Source: Cupriavidus pauculus (GTDB taxonomy: Bacteria; Pseudomonadota; Gammaproteobacteria; Burkholderiales; Burkholderiaceae). From it: DNA of 64,000 nt. The notes beneath the pieces were generated by a model. It worked only from the letters and a program-made list of their open reading frames with translations. It made no database searches and had not been told where the DNA came from. This document shows positions 1 through 10,829 of the stretch, piece after piece (the first letter of the stretch is position 1; each line of letters begins with the position of its first letter). Made by a program: the position numbers and the translations under genes. The stretch lies in the NCBI RefSeq assembly GCF_002858765.1, contig NZ_PJRP01000002.1, positions 294,598 through 358,597 of the forward strand, written 5' to 3'.

Positions 1-761
1 CCGTCCTGCGGCACGCGCTTCTCGGAGATGTCCAGCCGCGACAGCACCTTGATGCGGGTGGCAATCTTGTCGCGGATGTCCAGCGGCGGGCGAGCAACCT
101 CCTGCAGCACGCCGTCCACGCGGAAGCGGATGCGGTAGAAGAACTCGAACGGCTCGAAATGCAAGTCGGACGCGCCGCGGTTGAAGGCTTCGTTCAGCAG
201 CTTCTGCAGGAAGCGCACCACCGGGGCATCGTCGATCTCGTTGCCCGGCCCCTTGCGCGCGCCGGCTGCGGCCGCGCTCGGATCGTATTCGATCATCTTC
301 TGCGCGGTCGGCGTGACCGGCGAGATGTTCTTGAGCGTGCCCAGCGCTTCGCCCGCGGCACGCACATGCCTCATCAGCTTGTCGTGTTCGACGACGACTG
401 TTTCCACCGGCAGGTTCATCTTCTGCCGGATAGCGTCCACGCCAGCCTGGTTGGTCGGGTCGGACGTCGCCACGATCAGCCGGTTCTCGCGCCGGCCCAG
501 CGGCAGCAGCCGATGGGCGTGGAAGTCGCGGTTGCCGGCCAGCGCCGGCGGCACGCGGGCCAGATTGTATTGCGACAGGTCGAGCAGCGGCAGCTGGTAC
601 TTGTCGGCAGCAAAGATCGCCACGTCGTGGGCGGACATCGTGCCGGTGCCAATGATCTCGTCGATCAGCTGCGTTTTCTTTTCCCGCGCCGATTGCTCCA
701 GCTGGGCGAGCAGCGCGGGTGCGATCCGCCGGCTCTGGGCAAGCGCTAGACCTAGTGTCAT
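1..761 (-). CDS. pilB: Type IV pilus assembly ATPase PilB, N-terminal part (runs off window start)
   Basis: Cytoplasmic motor ATPase that powers pilus extension. The visible 253 residues hold the GspE/PilB N-terminal domain (about residues 1-145) and the start of the ATPase module, including ASDLHFEP, YRIRFRVDGVL and, at the window edge, RIKVLSRLDISEKRVPQDG, the conserved segment before the Walker A loop. The Walker motifs lie outside the window. The start is ATG at 761. The N-terminal domain fits PilB best, but a type II secretion GspE is a close alternative. A PilS/PilR pair lies 16 kb away, which supports a pilus role. Confidence 0.85.
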   Translation of the reverse strand, partial: MTLGLALAQSRRIAPALLAQLEQSAREKKTQLIDEIIGTGTMSAHDVAIFAADKYQLPLLDLSQYNLARVPPALAGNRDFHAHRLLPLGRRENRLIVATSDPTNQAGVDAIRQKMNLPVETVVVEHDKLMRHVRAAGEALGTLKNISPVTPTAQKMIEYDPSAAAAGARKGPGNEIDDAPVVRFLQKLLNEAFNRGASDLHFEPFEFFYRIRFRVDGVLQEVARPPLDIRDKIATRIKVLSRLDISEKRVPQD

Positions 762-1090
762 GGCGAAATTCGATACAAGGTGCGCAGTCTGCCGAAGGCT
801 TGTCGGAAAACGGCGGGCGGCGCGGTTGACAGCGGCGGGACAGCACAGGGCGCGGGTCCCAGGATCGGGGCAGTTTGCCGCCGGGGTCACTTTTTGTAAA
901 GCTGGCTCGCGTGCGCGTTGGCGTTTGCGCGACACGGCTGCAACCCTACTTGCGCGGGGGGCGGAAACGGGAGTCGCCCGGAGCGGCGGGGCAGTGGGAG
1001 AAGGGAAGGGGCAGAAGCAAAAAAGCCGCACATTGCTGTGCGGCTTTTTGCTGAAACCTGTGATGTCCGGCAATGCCGTGCATCGAAATC
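762..1090. other. Intergenic region between pilB and tRNA-Pro
   Basis: This stretch of about 330 bp has no convincing gene. It contains the start-proximal sequence of pilB, transcribed leftward, and the tRNA terminator at 1018-1050. A clear sigma-70 or sigma-54 promoter for pilB was not identified by eye. Confidence 0.6.
1018..1050 (-). terminator. Rho-independent terminator after tRNA-Pro
   Basis: A perfect 10-bp stem (1023-1032 with 1037-1046, AAGCCGCACA / TGTGCGGCTT) with a TTGC loop is flanked by an A run on the left and a T run on the right. It can act in both directions. Its position just downstream of the leftward tRNA makes it the likely tRNA terminator. Confidence 0.85.
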
Positions 1091-1167
1091 TGGTCGGGGT
1101 GAGAGGATTCGAACCTCCGGCCTCTACGTCCCGAACGTAGCGCTCTACCAGGCTAAGCTACACCCCG
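1091..1167 (-). tRNA. tRNA-Pro(CGG)
   Basis: The minus strand reads CGGGGTG...CACCCCG as a 7-bp acceptor stem, then A73 and an encoded CCA (1091-1093). The anticodon arm CTACG-TTCGGGA-CGTAG puts anticodon CGG at 1131-1133, which decodes CCG proline codons. The T loop reads TTCGAAT. Length is 77 nt including CCA. A promoter sits 47 bp upstream and a strong terminator 41 bp downstream, so it looks monocistronic. Confidence 0.97.
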
Positions 1168-1213
1168 ATTTCTGTTGCTGGCTGGCAGTGTGTCGTCAGC
1201 AGCAAAGAACAAA

Positions 1214-1242
1214 ATTCTAGCGGCGTTTCCTGAAGTTGGCAA
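1214..1242 (-). promoter_or_regulatory. Sigma-70 promoter of tRNA-Pro
   Basis: On the minus strand TTGCCA (1237-1242) is followed after exactly 17 bp by TAGAAT (1214-1219). Transcription would start near 1207, about 40 nt before the mature tRNA 5' end. Confidence 0.75.
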
Positions 1243-1273
1243 GCACCATCTCAAGAAAAAGTGCCGGTTGCCG

Positions 1274-2251
1274 TCAGCTCTGCCGCTGCAACGAGAACGC
1301 GCACAGCTCGATCAGCGTAGTTTTGAGCGGCGAGTCCGGGAATTGCATGGCGGCGCGCTCGGCGGCTTCGGCCTCATGGCGGGCGGCTGCGAACGTTACT
1401 TCAAGCGCGCCGCTGGCGTGGATGGCCGAGAAAACGGCGTCGAAGTGCTCGGTGCCGCCTTGCACGATGGCGTCACGGGCCAGTTCCCGCTGTTCGGTCG
1501 TGCCGTGCTCCAGCAGGTGCAGCAGGGGCAGGGTGGGCTTGCCTTCACGCAGGTCGTCGCCGGCGTTTTTGCCCATCTGCTCGGCGCTGGCCGTGTAGTC
1601 GAGCATGTCGTCGATCAGCTGGAACGCCGTGCCGATGCGGCGACCGTATTCGGCGGCAGCTTCTTCCATGGTCGCATCGGCGCCGGCCAGTACCGCGCCG
1701 AGTTGCGCCGAAGCCTCGAACAGCTTGGCCGTCTTGTACCGGATCACCTGCAGGTAGCGCTCCACGGTGACGTCGGGATCGTGCATGTTCAGCAGTTGCA
1801 GCACCTCGCCCTCGGCGATCACATTGGTGGCGTTGGAGAGAATCTCCATGATGCGCATGCTGCCGGCATCCACCATCATCTGAAAGGCGCGCGAGTAGAG
1901 GAAATCGCCAACCAGGACGCTGGCGGCATTGCCGAACACGGCGTTGGCGGTCTGGCGGCCGCGGCGCAGTTCGGATTCGTCCACGACGTCGTCGTGCAGC
2001 AGCGTGGCCGTGTGGATGAACTCCACCACCGCGGCCAGGTCATGATGACGATGGCCCTCGTAGCCGAATGCGCGCGCCGACAGCAGCAGGATGACCGGGC
2101 GCAGGCGCTTGCCGCCCGCGCTGATGATGTACTCGCCAATCTGCTCGACCAGAGGCACTTCGGACGACAGACGGCGGCGGATGACGGCGTCAACGGCGCG
2201 CATGTCGGCAGCGACCGGGGCAAGCAAGGCAGTGGCGGAAGACTGGGACAA
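1274..2251 (-). CDS. ispB: Octaprenyl (polyprenyl) diphosphate synthase IspB
   Basis: Trans-prenyltransferase that elongates farnesyl diphosphate with isopentenyl diphosphate to make the ubiquinone side chain. Both Asp-rich motifs are present: LLHDDVVDESE (first) and LIDDMLDY (second), with GKRLRP and the KTAKLFE segment. No ATG fits. A TTG at 2251 begins LSQSSATALL and has a GGTGAT ribosome-binding sequence upstream; a second TTG at 2272 would add seven residues but lies at the predicted transcription start. Length about 325 residues, normal for the family. Convergent with nothing; it faces away from the rplU operon. Confidence 0.92.
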   Translation of the reverse strand: MSQSSATALLAPVAADMRAVDAVIRRRLSSEVPLVEQIGEYIISAGGKRLRPVILLLSARAFGYEGHRHHDLAAVVEFIHTATLLHDDVVDESELRRGRQTANAVFGNAASVLVGDFLYSRAFQMMVDAGSMRIMEILSNATNVIAEGEVLQLLNMHDPDVTVERYLQVIRYKTAKLFEASAQLGAVLAGADATMEEAAAEYGRRIGTAFQLIDDMLDYTASAEQMGKNAGDDLREGKPTLPLLHLLEHGTTEQRELARDAIVQGGTEHFDAVFSAIHASGALEVTFAAARHEAEAAERAAMQFPDSPLKTTLIELCAFSLQRQS

Positions 2252-2261
2252 GATGAGATCA

Positions 2262-2287
2262 CCGTTTCGCAAAACGGGTGGATTATA
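2262..2287 (-). promoter_or_regulatory. ispB -10 box and leader inverted repeat
   Basis: A consensus TATAAT lies on the minus strand at 2282-2287. Immediately downstream is the inverted repeat CCGTTT-tgcg-AAACGG (2262-2277), which spans the expected transcription start. The repeat could be an operator or a 5' hairpin; the -35 is weak. Confidence 0.55.
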
Positions 2288-2383
2288 TGCGATGCAGGTG
2301 TGACTATGGCCGTCGGTGGCGTGCGATGGAAGGGAATGTCAGGCGGGGTTGCGCGCAGGCGTCCGACGTGGTTCGGCCCCACC

Positions 2384-2389
2384 TATAAT
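2384..2389 (+). promoter_or_regulatory. -10 box directly before a small ORF
   Basis: A consensus TATAAT ends six bases before an ATG at 2396, so the expected transcription start is at or next to that ATG. No good -35 is visible. Confidence 0.5.
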
Positions 2390-2395
2390 GCCGCC

Positions 2396-2494
2396 ATGGA
2401 CAAGCCCCATGCATCCCGTCGGCATGTCCGCCGCACCGCCTGGTGGGTGGCCTTTGCTGCCCTGGCCGGGTTTCTGCTGGCCGACCTGACCTGA
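2396..2494 (+). CDS. Possible leaderless 32-residue membrane microprotein
   Basis: The ORF encodes a basic N-terminus ([12 protein letters not shown]) followed by a hydrophobic helix ([18 protein letters not shown]). It therefore resembles a single-pass membrane peptide with its N-terminus inside. The TATAAT at 2384-2389 would start the message on the ATG. There is no Shine-Dalgarno sequence, as expected for a leaderless gene. It precedes the rplU promoter by about 70 bp. I do not recognise a family, and a chance ORF cannot be excluded. Confidence 0.35.
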   Translation: MDKPHASRRHVRRTAWWVAFAALAGFLLADLT

Positions 2495-2563
2495 TTCTCG
2501 CGCAAAGCGGGAAGTGCGCCGCCCGCCTCAGCAGGTGGCCGATATCCTATCCTCTTGTTTTCT

Positions 2564-2592
2564 TTGCGCTTTTCCGTAAACCGGTTTATAAT
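2564..2592 (+). promoter_or_regulatory. Promoter of the rplU-rpmA operon
   Basis: TTGCGC (2564-2569), a 17-bp spacer and TATAAT (2587-2592) form a good sigma-70 promoter. The leader to rplU is about 110 nt, long enough for autogenous control by L21, which is inference. Confidence 0.75.
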
Positions 2593-2709
2593 TTGCGGTT
2601 CCTTCGGTCGCGTTTCTCGCGCGTACCGTCTGCGGCGCATGAAACGGCGCCGGCTCCGGGCCTCCCGGGGCAGCATTCATCGTTTCAATCAACATCGAGA
2701 GGTTCGACA

Positions 2710-3021
2710 ATGTACGCGGTCGTAAAAACCGGCGGCAAGCAATACAAGGTTGCTGCTGGCGAAAAACTTAAAGTAGAACAGATACCGGCTGACATTGGCG
2801 CAGAAATCACGCTGGACCAGGTGCTCGCAGTGGGCGCTGGCGACCAAATCAAGTTTGGTACGCCGCTGGTAAGCGGGGCTTCCGTCAAGGCTACCGTTAT
2901 CGCCCAAGGTCGTCACGACAAGGTGAAGATCTTCAAGATGCGCCGTCGCAAGCACTACCAGAAGCGCCAGGGCCATCGTCAGAATTACACCGAACTGCGC
3001 ATCGAAGCCATCGTTGCCTGA
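2710..3021 (+). CDS. rplU: 50S ribosomal protein L21
   Basis: Binds 23S rRNA in the large subunit. The 103 residues start [14 protein letters not shown] and carry the L21 signature near the C-terminus ([20 protein letters not shown]). Length and sequence are typical. It begins the rplU-rpmA operon, with rpmA 51 bp downstream, then a terminator. Confidence 0.99.
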   Translation: MYAVVKTGGKQYKVAAGEKLKVEQIPADIGAEITLDQVLAVGAGDQIKFGTPLVSGASVKATVIAQGRHDKVKIFKMRRRKHYQKRQGHRQNYTELRIEAIVA

Positions 3022-3072
3022 GCCTTGGCTCGGACACTGGTTTCATCGCAATAGGTCAACAGGAGTTAAGAC

Positions 3073-4654
<1,582 letters not shown>

Positions 4655-4704
4655 GCTGGCGTACCCCAACATAACAACCACGGCTCGGAGACAGGAAACT
4701 CGTC

Positions 4705-5823
4705 ATGCAATCGGTCATCGCCCCGGCAAAGCGTATTGTCGTCAAAGTGGGTTCGAGCCTGGTTACCAACGACGGCAAGGGGCTGGACCACGACGCCATT
4801 GCGCGCTGGGCGGCCCAGATCGCCAAGCTGCGCGGTACGGGCAAGGAAGTGGTGCTGGTGAGTTCCGGGGCCATTGCCGAAGGCATGCAGCGCCTGGGCT
4901 GGACGCGCCGGCCGAAGGAAATCCACGAGCTGCAGGCCGCCGCCGCCGTGGGCCAGATGGGGCTGGCGCAGGTCTACGAGAGCCAGTTTGGCCGCTATGG
5001 CATCCGCACGGCGCAGGTGCTGCTGACGCATGCCGACCTGGCCGATCGCGAGCGCTATCTCAATGCACGCTCCACGCTGCTGACGCTGTTGAGCCTGGGC
5101 GTGGTGCCGATCATCAATGAAAACGACACCGTGGTCACCGACGAAATCAAGTTCGGCGACAACGACACGCTTGGCGCGCTGGTCACGAACCTGATCGAAG
5201 GCGATGCGCTGGTGATCCTGACCGACCAGCGTGGCCTGTACACGGCCGATCCACGCAAGGACCCGAACGCCGAATTCGTCCACGAGGCGCTGGCCGGCAC
5301 GCCGGAGCTGGAAGCCATGGCGGGCGGTGCGGGTTCGTCCATAGGGCGAGGCGGCATGCTGACCAAGATCCTGGCGGCAAAACGGGCTGCCAAGTCGGGC
5401 GCCCATACCACCATCGCCTCGGGCCGCGAGCAGGACGTGCTGGGCCGCCTGGCCGCCGGCGAAGCCATTGGCACGCAGCTGCTGGCGCCCACGGGGCGGC
5501 TGACCGCGCGCAAGCAATGGATGGCCGACCACCTGCAGTTGCGCGGCCGTGTGCTGATCGATGCCGGCGCCGTCGAGAAGCTGACGGCCGGTGGCAAGTC
5601 GCTGCTGCCTATCGGCGTGACGGAGGTGCAGGGTGAGTTCGCGCGTGGCGAAGTGGTGGCCTGCGTCGACAATGCCGGCCGTGAGGTGGCACGCGGGATT
5701 ACCAACTATTCAAGCGCCGAAGCCAGGCTGATCGCGCGCAAGCCGTCATCGGAAATCGAGACGGTACTGGGCCATCTGAACGAACCCGAACTGATCCATC
5801 GCGATAACCTCGTGCTGGTCTGA
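4705..5823 (+). CDS. proB: Glutamate 5-kinase ProB
   Basis: Phosphorylates glutamate in the first step of proline synthesis. The amino-acid kinase domain occupies about residues 1-260 ([38 protein letters not shown]). A C-terminal PUA domain spans about 280-360. Length (372) is standard. It follows obgE by 50 bp and probably shares its transcript; a bidirectional terminator ends the unit. proA is not adjacent. Confidence 0.97.
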   Translation: MQSVIAPAKRIVVKVGSSLVTNDGKGLDHDAIARWAAQIAKLRGTGKEVVLVSSGAIAEGMQRLGWTRRPKEIHELQAAAAVGQMGLAQVYESQFGRYGIRTAQVLLTHADLADRERYLNARSTLLTLLSLGVVPIINENDTVVTDEIKFGDNDTLGALVTNLIEGDALVILTDQRGLYTADPRKDPNAEFVHEALAGTPELEAMAGGAGSSIGRGGMLTKILAAKRAAKSGAHTTIASGREQDVLGRLAAGEAIGTQLLAPTGRLTARKQWMADHLQLRGRVLIDAGAVEKLTAGGKSLLPIGVTEVQGEFARGEVVACVDNAGREVARGITNYSSAEARLIARKPSSEIETVLGHLNEPELIHRDNLVLV

Positions 5824-5868
5824 CGCGGCCCGCCGCGTCCGGCTCCGGCCAGATCTGGCCGACCCATG

Positions 5869-5905
5869 AAAAAAGGCGAGTCCCACCGGGTACTCGCCTT
5901 TTTTT
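5869..5905. terminator. Bidirectional terminator between proB and the CNP1-like gene
   Basis: A stem GGCGAGT (5875-5881) / ACTCGCC (5892-5898) is flanked by six A residues on the left and seven T residues on the right. It separates convergent transcripts. Confidence 0.9.
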
Positions 5906-5922
5906 GTGCCGGGAAGGGCCGG

Positions 5923-6501
5923 TCAGCGGCTGGGCGCGTAGGCCTTCAGGTCGCGGACAAGCTGCTCCGGCTTGCCGGCCACGGTACGGCCTTCACAGAA
6001 ATAGTCCGTTGCCAGCGTGGCCGCATAGGAATTGCGGGCGCGGGTCTGCATGCGGATCCACAGGTCGCGGTCCTCGCCCAGATTCGGAACCCACGCCGTG
6101 GCGCCCTTGGGCAGCGTGGCGTAGATGCGGCGCTCGAAGGCGTCGCAGCGCAGGCCTTCGTAGCTGACATTGCGGCCGCCGCCGGCGCTGGTGATGACCA
6201 CCGTATAGCGCACCACGCGGTCCGGACCCACCGAAATCGACTTCGGATCGACCATGAAGCGGAAGTCCGACGAATCGGTGACCGTGAAGGGGATCAGATC
6301 CGCGTCCTGGGGCAGGGCCGGCAGCGCGGCCTGCACTTCCTTGAACGGGCGATCCTCGAACGGATTGACGAAGCCGCTGTCGGTCGCTTTCTGTTCTTCC
6401 TCGGGCATGCCCTTGCCAGTGGTCTTGCAACCGGCAAGCGCCAGGCAGGCCGCTGCCAGCAACAGGCCGGAGCGAAGGCCCCGGCCGCTGAAACTAGTCA
6501 T
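5923..6501 (-). CDS. CNP1-like family lipoprotein, function unknown
   Basis: The 192-residue protein has a lipoprotein signal ending LALAGC, with acylation expected at Cys25. The mature part ([43 protein letters not shown]) matches my memory of the CNP1-like family of betaproteobacterial outer-surface proteins, whose role is not known. Its ATG overlaps the stop of rppH (ATGA), so the two are translationally coupled. The family name is recalled, not searched. Confidence 0.75.
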   Translation of the reverse strand: MTSFSGRGLRSGLLLAAACLALAGCKTTGKGMPEEEQKATDSGFVNPFEDRPFKEVQAALPALPQDADLIPFTVTDSSDFRFMVDPKSISVGPDRVVRYTVVITSAGGGRNVSYEGLRCDAFERRIYATLPKGATAWVPNLGEDRDLWIRMQTRARNSYAATLATDYFCEGRTVAGKPEQLVRDLKAYAPSR

Positions 6502-7199
6502 CCATGACTCCGTTTGTTGGTCGCCGGCTGATCCGGCGAAAGCGTGGTTTCGGGCACGATGTCCGCCGCATCCATCGTAGCCGTGTCACCGGCGGCGTGG
6601 GCAGCGTGGGCCGTTGCCGCCTGCAGGCCCGCTGGCGCGGCGTCCGGCTGCGGTGGCGGGGGCACACCTTCGCCGTGCCGGCCGTGCCCCATATGGTGAT
6701 GTCCATACGGGCTCAGCGGCACGCGTCCGCGGTTCAGGAAGCGCGACAACTCGGTCAGCGCCAACTGGTAGACATCGCGTTTGAACTCGATCACGGCGTC
6801 CAGCGGTACCCAGTACTCGCTCCAGCGCCAGGCATCGAACTCGGGATGGTCGCTCGCGCGCAGGTGGATGTCGCAATCGCGACACACCATGCGCAGCAGG
6901 AACCAGATTTGCTTTTGGCCCTTGTAGTGGCCGCGGATCTCGCGGCGAATGAACTTGTCCGGCACCTCATAACGCAGCCAGTCGCGCGTGCGACCGACGA
7001 TCCTGACGTGCTCCGGAAGCAGGCCGACTTCTTCTTGCAGCTCGCGGAACATGGCCTGTTCCGGCGTCTCGCCGTACTTGATGCCACCTTGCGGAAACTG
7101 CCAGGAGTGTTCGCCGATTCGCTTGCCCCAGAAAACCTCGTTACGTGCGTTGATGAGGATGATGCCGACGTTCGGGCGAAAGCCTTCACGATCGAGCAT
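6498..7199 (-). CDS. rppH: RNA pyrophosphohydrolase RppH with His/Pro/Ala-rich tail
   Basis: Removes pyrophosphate from 5'-triphosphate RNA and so starts RNase E-dependent decay. The Nudix box is intact at residues 38-60 ([11 protein letters not shown] ... RELQEEVGL) and [11 protein letters not shown] is the usual RppH start. The core ends near residue 160. A further 70 residues follow, rich in His ([10 protein letters not shown] at 167-176), Pro, Ala and Thr, which makes the protein clearly longer than the E. coli enzyme. A minus-strand TATAAT lies at 7232-7237. It is coupled to the CNP1-like gene. Confidence 0.95.
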   Translation of the reverse strand: MLDREGFRPNVGIILINARNEVFWGKRIGEHSWQFPQGGIKYGETPEQAMFRELQEEVGLLPEHVRIVGRTRDWLRYEVPDKFIRREIRGHYKGQKQIWFLLRMVCRDCDIHLRASDHPEFDAWRWSEYWVPLDAVIEFKRDVYQLALTELSRFLNRGRVPLSPYGHHHMGHGRHGEGVPPPPQPDAAPAGLQAATAHAAHAAGDTATMDAADIVPETTLSPDQPATNKRSHG

Positions 7200-7231
7200 G
7201 ACTGCACCTCGAATCCTTTAGAATTACGTCG

Positions 7232-7237
7232 ATTATA
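7232..7237 (-). promoter_or_regulatory. -10 box for rppH
   Basis: A minus-strand TATAAT lies 33 bp upstream of the rppH ATG. The 14-bp palindrome GATGCGCGCGCATC (7241-7254) occupies the spacer. The -35 is poor. Confidence 0.5.
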
Positions 7238-7395
7238 AGGGATGCGCGCGCATCGGCCCGACCCTGGGAATGCTGGTTTTCCCGAGCAGATGGGCAGTTT
7301 CAGGCGCGTCCCCCCGTGAACCGAAAGTCCTTTGCTGCCGTCCGGCGGTGCGGTCAATATGACCCGCCACGACCAGCCTTACGAGAATCCAACGG

Positions 7396-9117
7396 ATGAA
7401 AGCCTCGCATTTCTTCATTTCTACCCTCAAGGAAGCCCCCGCCGACGCGGAAATCGTGTCGCACAAACTGATGATGCGGGCCGGCATGATCAAGAAGCTG
7501 GGCGCCGGCATCTACAGCTACATGCCGGTGGGTCTGCGCGTGATCCGCAAGGTGGAGAACATCGTTCGCGAGGAAATGAACCGCGCCGGTGCCGTCGAAC
7601 TGCTGATGCCGGTGGTCCAGCCGGCCGAGCTGTGGCAGGAAACCGGCCGCTGGGACAAGATGGGCCCCGAGCTGCTGCGCCTGAAAGACCGCCACGAGCG
7701 CGATTTCGCCCTGCAGCCGACGTCGGAAGAGGTGGTCACCGACATCGCCCGGAGCGAAATCCGCAGCTACAAGCAGTTGCCGGTGAATTTCTATCAGATC
7801 CAGACCAAGTTCCGCGACGAGCGCCGTCCCCGCTTCGGCATCATGCGCGGCCGCGAATTCACGATGAAGGACGCCTATTCGTTCGACCGTGACGTCGAGG
7901 GCCTGAAGGTCTCGTACCAGAGCATGTACGACGCCTACCAGCGCATTTTCACGCGCTTCGGCCTGGAATTCCGCGCCGTGGCAGCCGATAACGGCGCCAT
8001 CGGCGGCTCCGGCTCGCACGAATTCCACGTGATCGCCGACACCGGCGAAGACGCCATCGTCTACTGCCCCACATCGGAATACGCCGCCAACATGGAGGCC
8101 GCCGAGGCGCTGCCGCTGTCGGCCCAGCGCGCCGCGCCGGCCGAGGCCCTGACCAAGACGTCGACGCCGGGCAAGGCCAAATGCGAGCACGTAGCCGAAT
8201 TCCTGGGCATGCCGCTGGACCGCACGGTGAAGTCGATCGTGCTGGCCACCGATGGCGACGCCGGCCCGCAGATCTGGCTGCTGCTGATCCGTGGCGACCA
8301 CGAACTGAACGAGGTCAAGGCATCGAAGGTGTCGGGTCTGGCCGAATTCCGATTTGCCACCGAGACCGAGATTGTCGACGCCTTCGGCTCGCCTCCGGGC
8401 TACCTGGGCCCGATCGGCACGAAGAAGCCGGTCAAGGTGGTGGCTGACCGTACCGTGGCCAACATGAGCGATTTCTGCTGTGGCGCCAACGAGCGTGACT
8501 TCCACTACACCGGCGTGAACTGGGGCCGCGACCTGCCCGAGCCTGTCGTGGCGGACCTGCGCAACGTGGTGGCCGGCGATGCGTCGCCGGACGGCAAGGG
8601 CACGCTGGAAATCTGCCGCGGCATCGAGGTGGGCCACGTTTTCATGCTGGGCACCCGCTATTCGGAGTCGATGAATGCCGTGTTCCTGGACGAAAACGGC
8701 AAGAACCAGCCGATGCAGATGGGCTGCTATGGCATTGGCGTCACCCGGATCCTGGGTGCGGCCATCGAGCAGAACTACGACGAGCGCGGCATCATCTGGC
8801 CGGCGTCCATCGCCCCGTTCGCGGTGGTGGTGTGCCCGGTTGGCTACGACCGCAACGAAGCCGTCAAGGCCGAGGCGGACCGCATCCATGCCGAACTGCT
8901 GGCTGCAGGCGTGGACGTCATCCTGGACGACCGTGGCGAGCGCCCGGGCGTGATGTTTGCCGACTGGGAACTGATCGGCGTGCCGCACCGCGTGGTGGTG
9001 GGCGACCGTGGCCTCAAGGAAGGCAAGGTCGAATACCAGGGCCGCCGCGATGCACAGGCCACCCCGGTTGCCGTGGCCGATGTGGTGGCGCACGTGCGCC
9101 ACCTGCTGGCCAGCTAA
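7396..9117 (+). CDS. proS: Prolyl-tRNA synthetase (bacterial type with editing domain)
   Basis: Class II synthetase that charges tRNA-Pro. It carries motif 1 (near [12 protein letters not shown]), motif 2 ([17 protein letters not shown]), and motif 3 ([17 protein letters not shown]). The YbaK-like editing insertion lies at about residues 225-400 ([10 protein letters not shown]...GDHELNEVK). The anticodon-binding domain is C-terminal. The 573 residues match the bacterial type. It is divergent from rppH; one proline tRNA gene lies 6 kb upstream. Confidence 0.98.
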   Translation: MKASHFFISTLKEAPADAEIVSHKLMMRAGMIKKLGAGIYSYMPVGLRVIRKVENIVREEMNRAGAVELLMPVVQPAELWQETGRWDKMGPELLRLKDRHERDFALQPTSEEVVTDIARSEIRSYKQLPVNFYQIQTKFRDERRPRFGIMRGREFTMKDAYSFDRDVEGLKVSYQSMYDAYQRIFTRFGLEFRAVAADNGAIGGSGSHEFHVIADTGEDAIVYCPTSEYAANMEAAEALPLSAQRAAPAEALTKTSTPGKAKCEHVAEFLGMPLDRTVKSIVLATDGDAGPQIWLLLIRGDHELNEVKASKVSGLAEFRFATETEIVDAFGSPPGYLGPIGTKKPVKVVADRTVANMSDFCCGANERDFHYTGVNWGRDLPEPVVADLRNVVAGDASPDGKGTLEICRGIEVGHVFMLGTRYSESMNAVFLDENGKNQPMQMGCYGIGVTRILGAAIEQNYDERGIIWPASIAPFAVVVCPVGYDRNEAVKAEADRIHAELLAAGVDVILDDRGERPGVMFADWELIGVPHRVVVGDRGLKEGKVEYQGRRDAQATPVAVADVVAHVRHLLAS

Positions 9118-9132
9118 GCGACGGTCGAAGTC

Positions 9133-9894
9133 ATGCGCGCCGCTGGCCTGCCGATGTCCCGCCGCTGGGCTGCCGCCCTGGCCGGCGGCGTGTTTTGTGC
9201 CGTATTGTCCACGGCCGCCCTCGCTGGCGCGCAGAAGGAAGAGGCGCTGGCCGATTCCGTGCGGGGCGCGCTGGCGGCGGCGATTGCCGATCATCGGCCG
9301 GTGCGGCCGACGTTTGCGTCCGGCGGCGAGAAGCTCGGCTACCTGAAATGGCTGGGCGAGATGTCGCGCCGGCTGGAATCGAAGCTGCCCGACCCGCAGA
9401 CGCGCGTCGAGCTGATCGAAACCGTCTATTACGAAGCCAAGCGTGCCGGGCTGGAGCCGTCGCTGGTGCTGGGCCTGGTGCAGGTGGAAAGCGGCTTCCG
9501 CAAGTACGCCATCAGTTCGGCAGATGCACGCGGGCTGATGCAGGTGATGCCGTTCTGGGTGCGCTCGATTGGCGACGGTGACACGCGGAAGCTGTTCCAC
9601 CTGCAGAGCAATCTGCGCTACGGCTGCACCATCCTGCGCCACTATCTGGATCGCGAAAACGGCGACCTGTTCCTGGCGCTGGGCCGCTATAACGGCAGCC
9701 GGGGGCGTCCCGAGTATCCGAATGCGGTGCTGGGCGCCTGGAAGCGCTGGCAATATTCCGAGGCCACGGTCACGATCGCCGGCGACCCCGACGGCGCGGC
9801 CCCCGCGGCCACGGCGCCGGTACGCCGCACGCTGCCGCCCGAATCGCCCGCGCGGAACCCGTTTTCGCCGCAGCGACTGGCCAATCCGTCATGA
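9133..9894 (+). CDS. Periplasmic lytic transglycosylase (SLT domain)
   Basis: Cleaves peptidoglycan glycan strands to anhydromuropeptides. A signal peptide covers about residues 1-32. The SLT domain shows the catalytic glutamate E119 in LVQVESGFRKYAIS, then ARGLMQVMPFW, and NLRYGCTILRHYL. The Pro/Ala-rich C-terminus is probably disordered. It starts 15 bp after proS and its stop overlaps the next start (ATGA), so these genes form one unit. The exact MltC/MltE/Slt subfamily is not assigned. Confidence 0.9.
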   Translation: MRAAGLPMSRRWAAALAGGVFCAVLSTAALAGAQKEEALADSVRGALAAAIADHRPVRPTFASGGEKLGYLKWLGEMSRRLESKLPDPQTRVELIETVYYEAKRAGLEPSLVLGLVQVESGFRKYAISSADARGLMQVMPFWVRSIGDGDTRKLFHLQSNLRYGCTILRHYLDRENGDLFLALGRYNGSRGRPEYPNAVLGAWKRWQYSEATVTIAGDPDGAAPAATAPVRRTLPPESPARNPFSPQRLANPS

Positions 9895-10829
9895 CACGTG
9901 AGTCCCGCGCAGGGTATTGCGCCACGTCCCCCGAGCTCGAACTTTGGCTGGCGCGCCATATCGAGCAGGGCTTCGATGCCGAATCGCTGGTGTTGTCGAT
10001 GCTGCGGTCGGGCTACGACGCCACGTTTGCCCGCGATACGGTCAATGCCGCGCTGGGCCATCGCCCGCCCGTCAGGCAGGTGCCGGCGCCCGCGCCGGTG
10101 GTGACGCGGCAGGCGGCGGAGTCGATTGCTACATCGGCAGCATCGCCGATAGCCGTTTCGCCCGTTTCGTCGTCCACGCCGTCCGCCGGCCGCAACGCGT
10201 TCCGCCACGAAGGGCGCGAGGTACCGATCCTGTTCGCGCTGGAGGCGCCGCGCATCCTGCTGCTGCAGAATCTGCTTGATGGCACCGAGTGCGACGCGCT
10301 GATCACGTTGGCGCACGACCGCCTGCAGCGCTCGCCGGTGGTGAATCCCGATACCGGCGACGAAAACCTGATCGACGCCCGGACCAGCATGGGCGCCATG
10401 TTCCAGGTGGGCGAGCATGCGCTGATCCAGCGTATCGAGGCCCGCATCGCCGCCATCACCGGCTTGCCGGTCGAGCACGGCGAGGGCCTGCAGATCCTCA
10501 ACTACAAGCCCGGCGGCGAATACCAGCCCCATTTCGATTTCTTCAATCCGCAGCGCCCTGGTGAAGCCCGCCAGCTGCGCGTGGGCGGCCAGCGCGTGGC
10601 CACGCTGGTCATCTACCTGAACAGCCCGCCTGCCGGTGGCGCCACGGCGTTTCCCAAGCTCGGCCTGGAAGTGGCGCCGGTCAAGGGCAACGCGGTGTTC
10701 TTCCGCTACAAGCAGCCCGACGGCACGCTCGACGACCGTACGCTGCATGCCGGACTGCCCGTGGAATCGGGCGAGAAGTGGATCGCCACCAAATGGCTGC
10801 GCGAGCAACCGTACCGCAGCCGGGGTTGA
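9891..10829 (+). CDS. Prolyl 4-hydroxylase-type 2OG-Fe(II) oxygenase
   Basis: Predicted non-haem iron, 2-oxoglutarate dioxygenase. The iron site is HFD in QPHFDFFNP plus the histidine in TLHAGLPV; the 2OG-binding lysine is in GEKWIATKW. The N-terminal 90 residues are a helical region followed by a Pro/Ala/Ser linker. The ATG at 9891 overlaps the transglycosylase stop. The substrate is unknown; it could be a protein prolyl residue or a small molecule. The downstream AraC gene overlaps its 3' end. Confidence 0.88.
   Translation: MTRESRAGYCATSPELELWLARHIEQGFDAESLVLSMLRSGYDATFARDTVNAALGHRPPVRQVPAPAPVVTRQAAESIATSAASPIAVSPVSSSTPSAGRNAFRHEGREVPILFALEAPRILLLQNLLDGTECDALITLAHDRLQRSPVVNPDTGDENLIDARTSMGAMFQVGEHALIQRIEARIAAITGLPVEHGEGLQILNYKPGGEYQPHFDFFNPQRPGEARQLRVGGQRVATLVIYLNSPPAGGATAFPKLGLEVAPVKGNAVFFRYKQPDGTLDDRTLHAGLPVESGEKWIATKWLREQPYRSRG

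Noticed and set aside
7354..9753. A 799-codon frame antisense to proS and the transglycosylase gene
   Set aside because: Covers two real genes and shows no recognisable domain.
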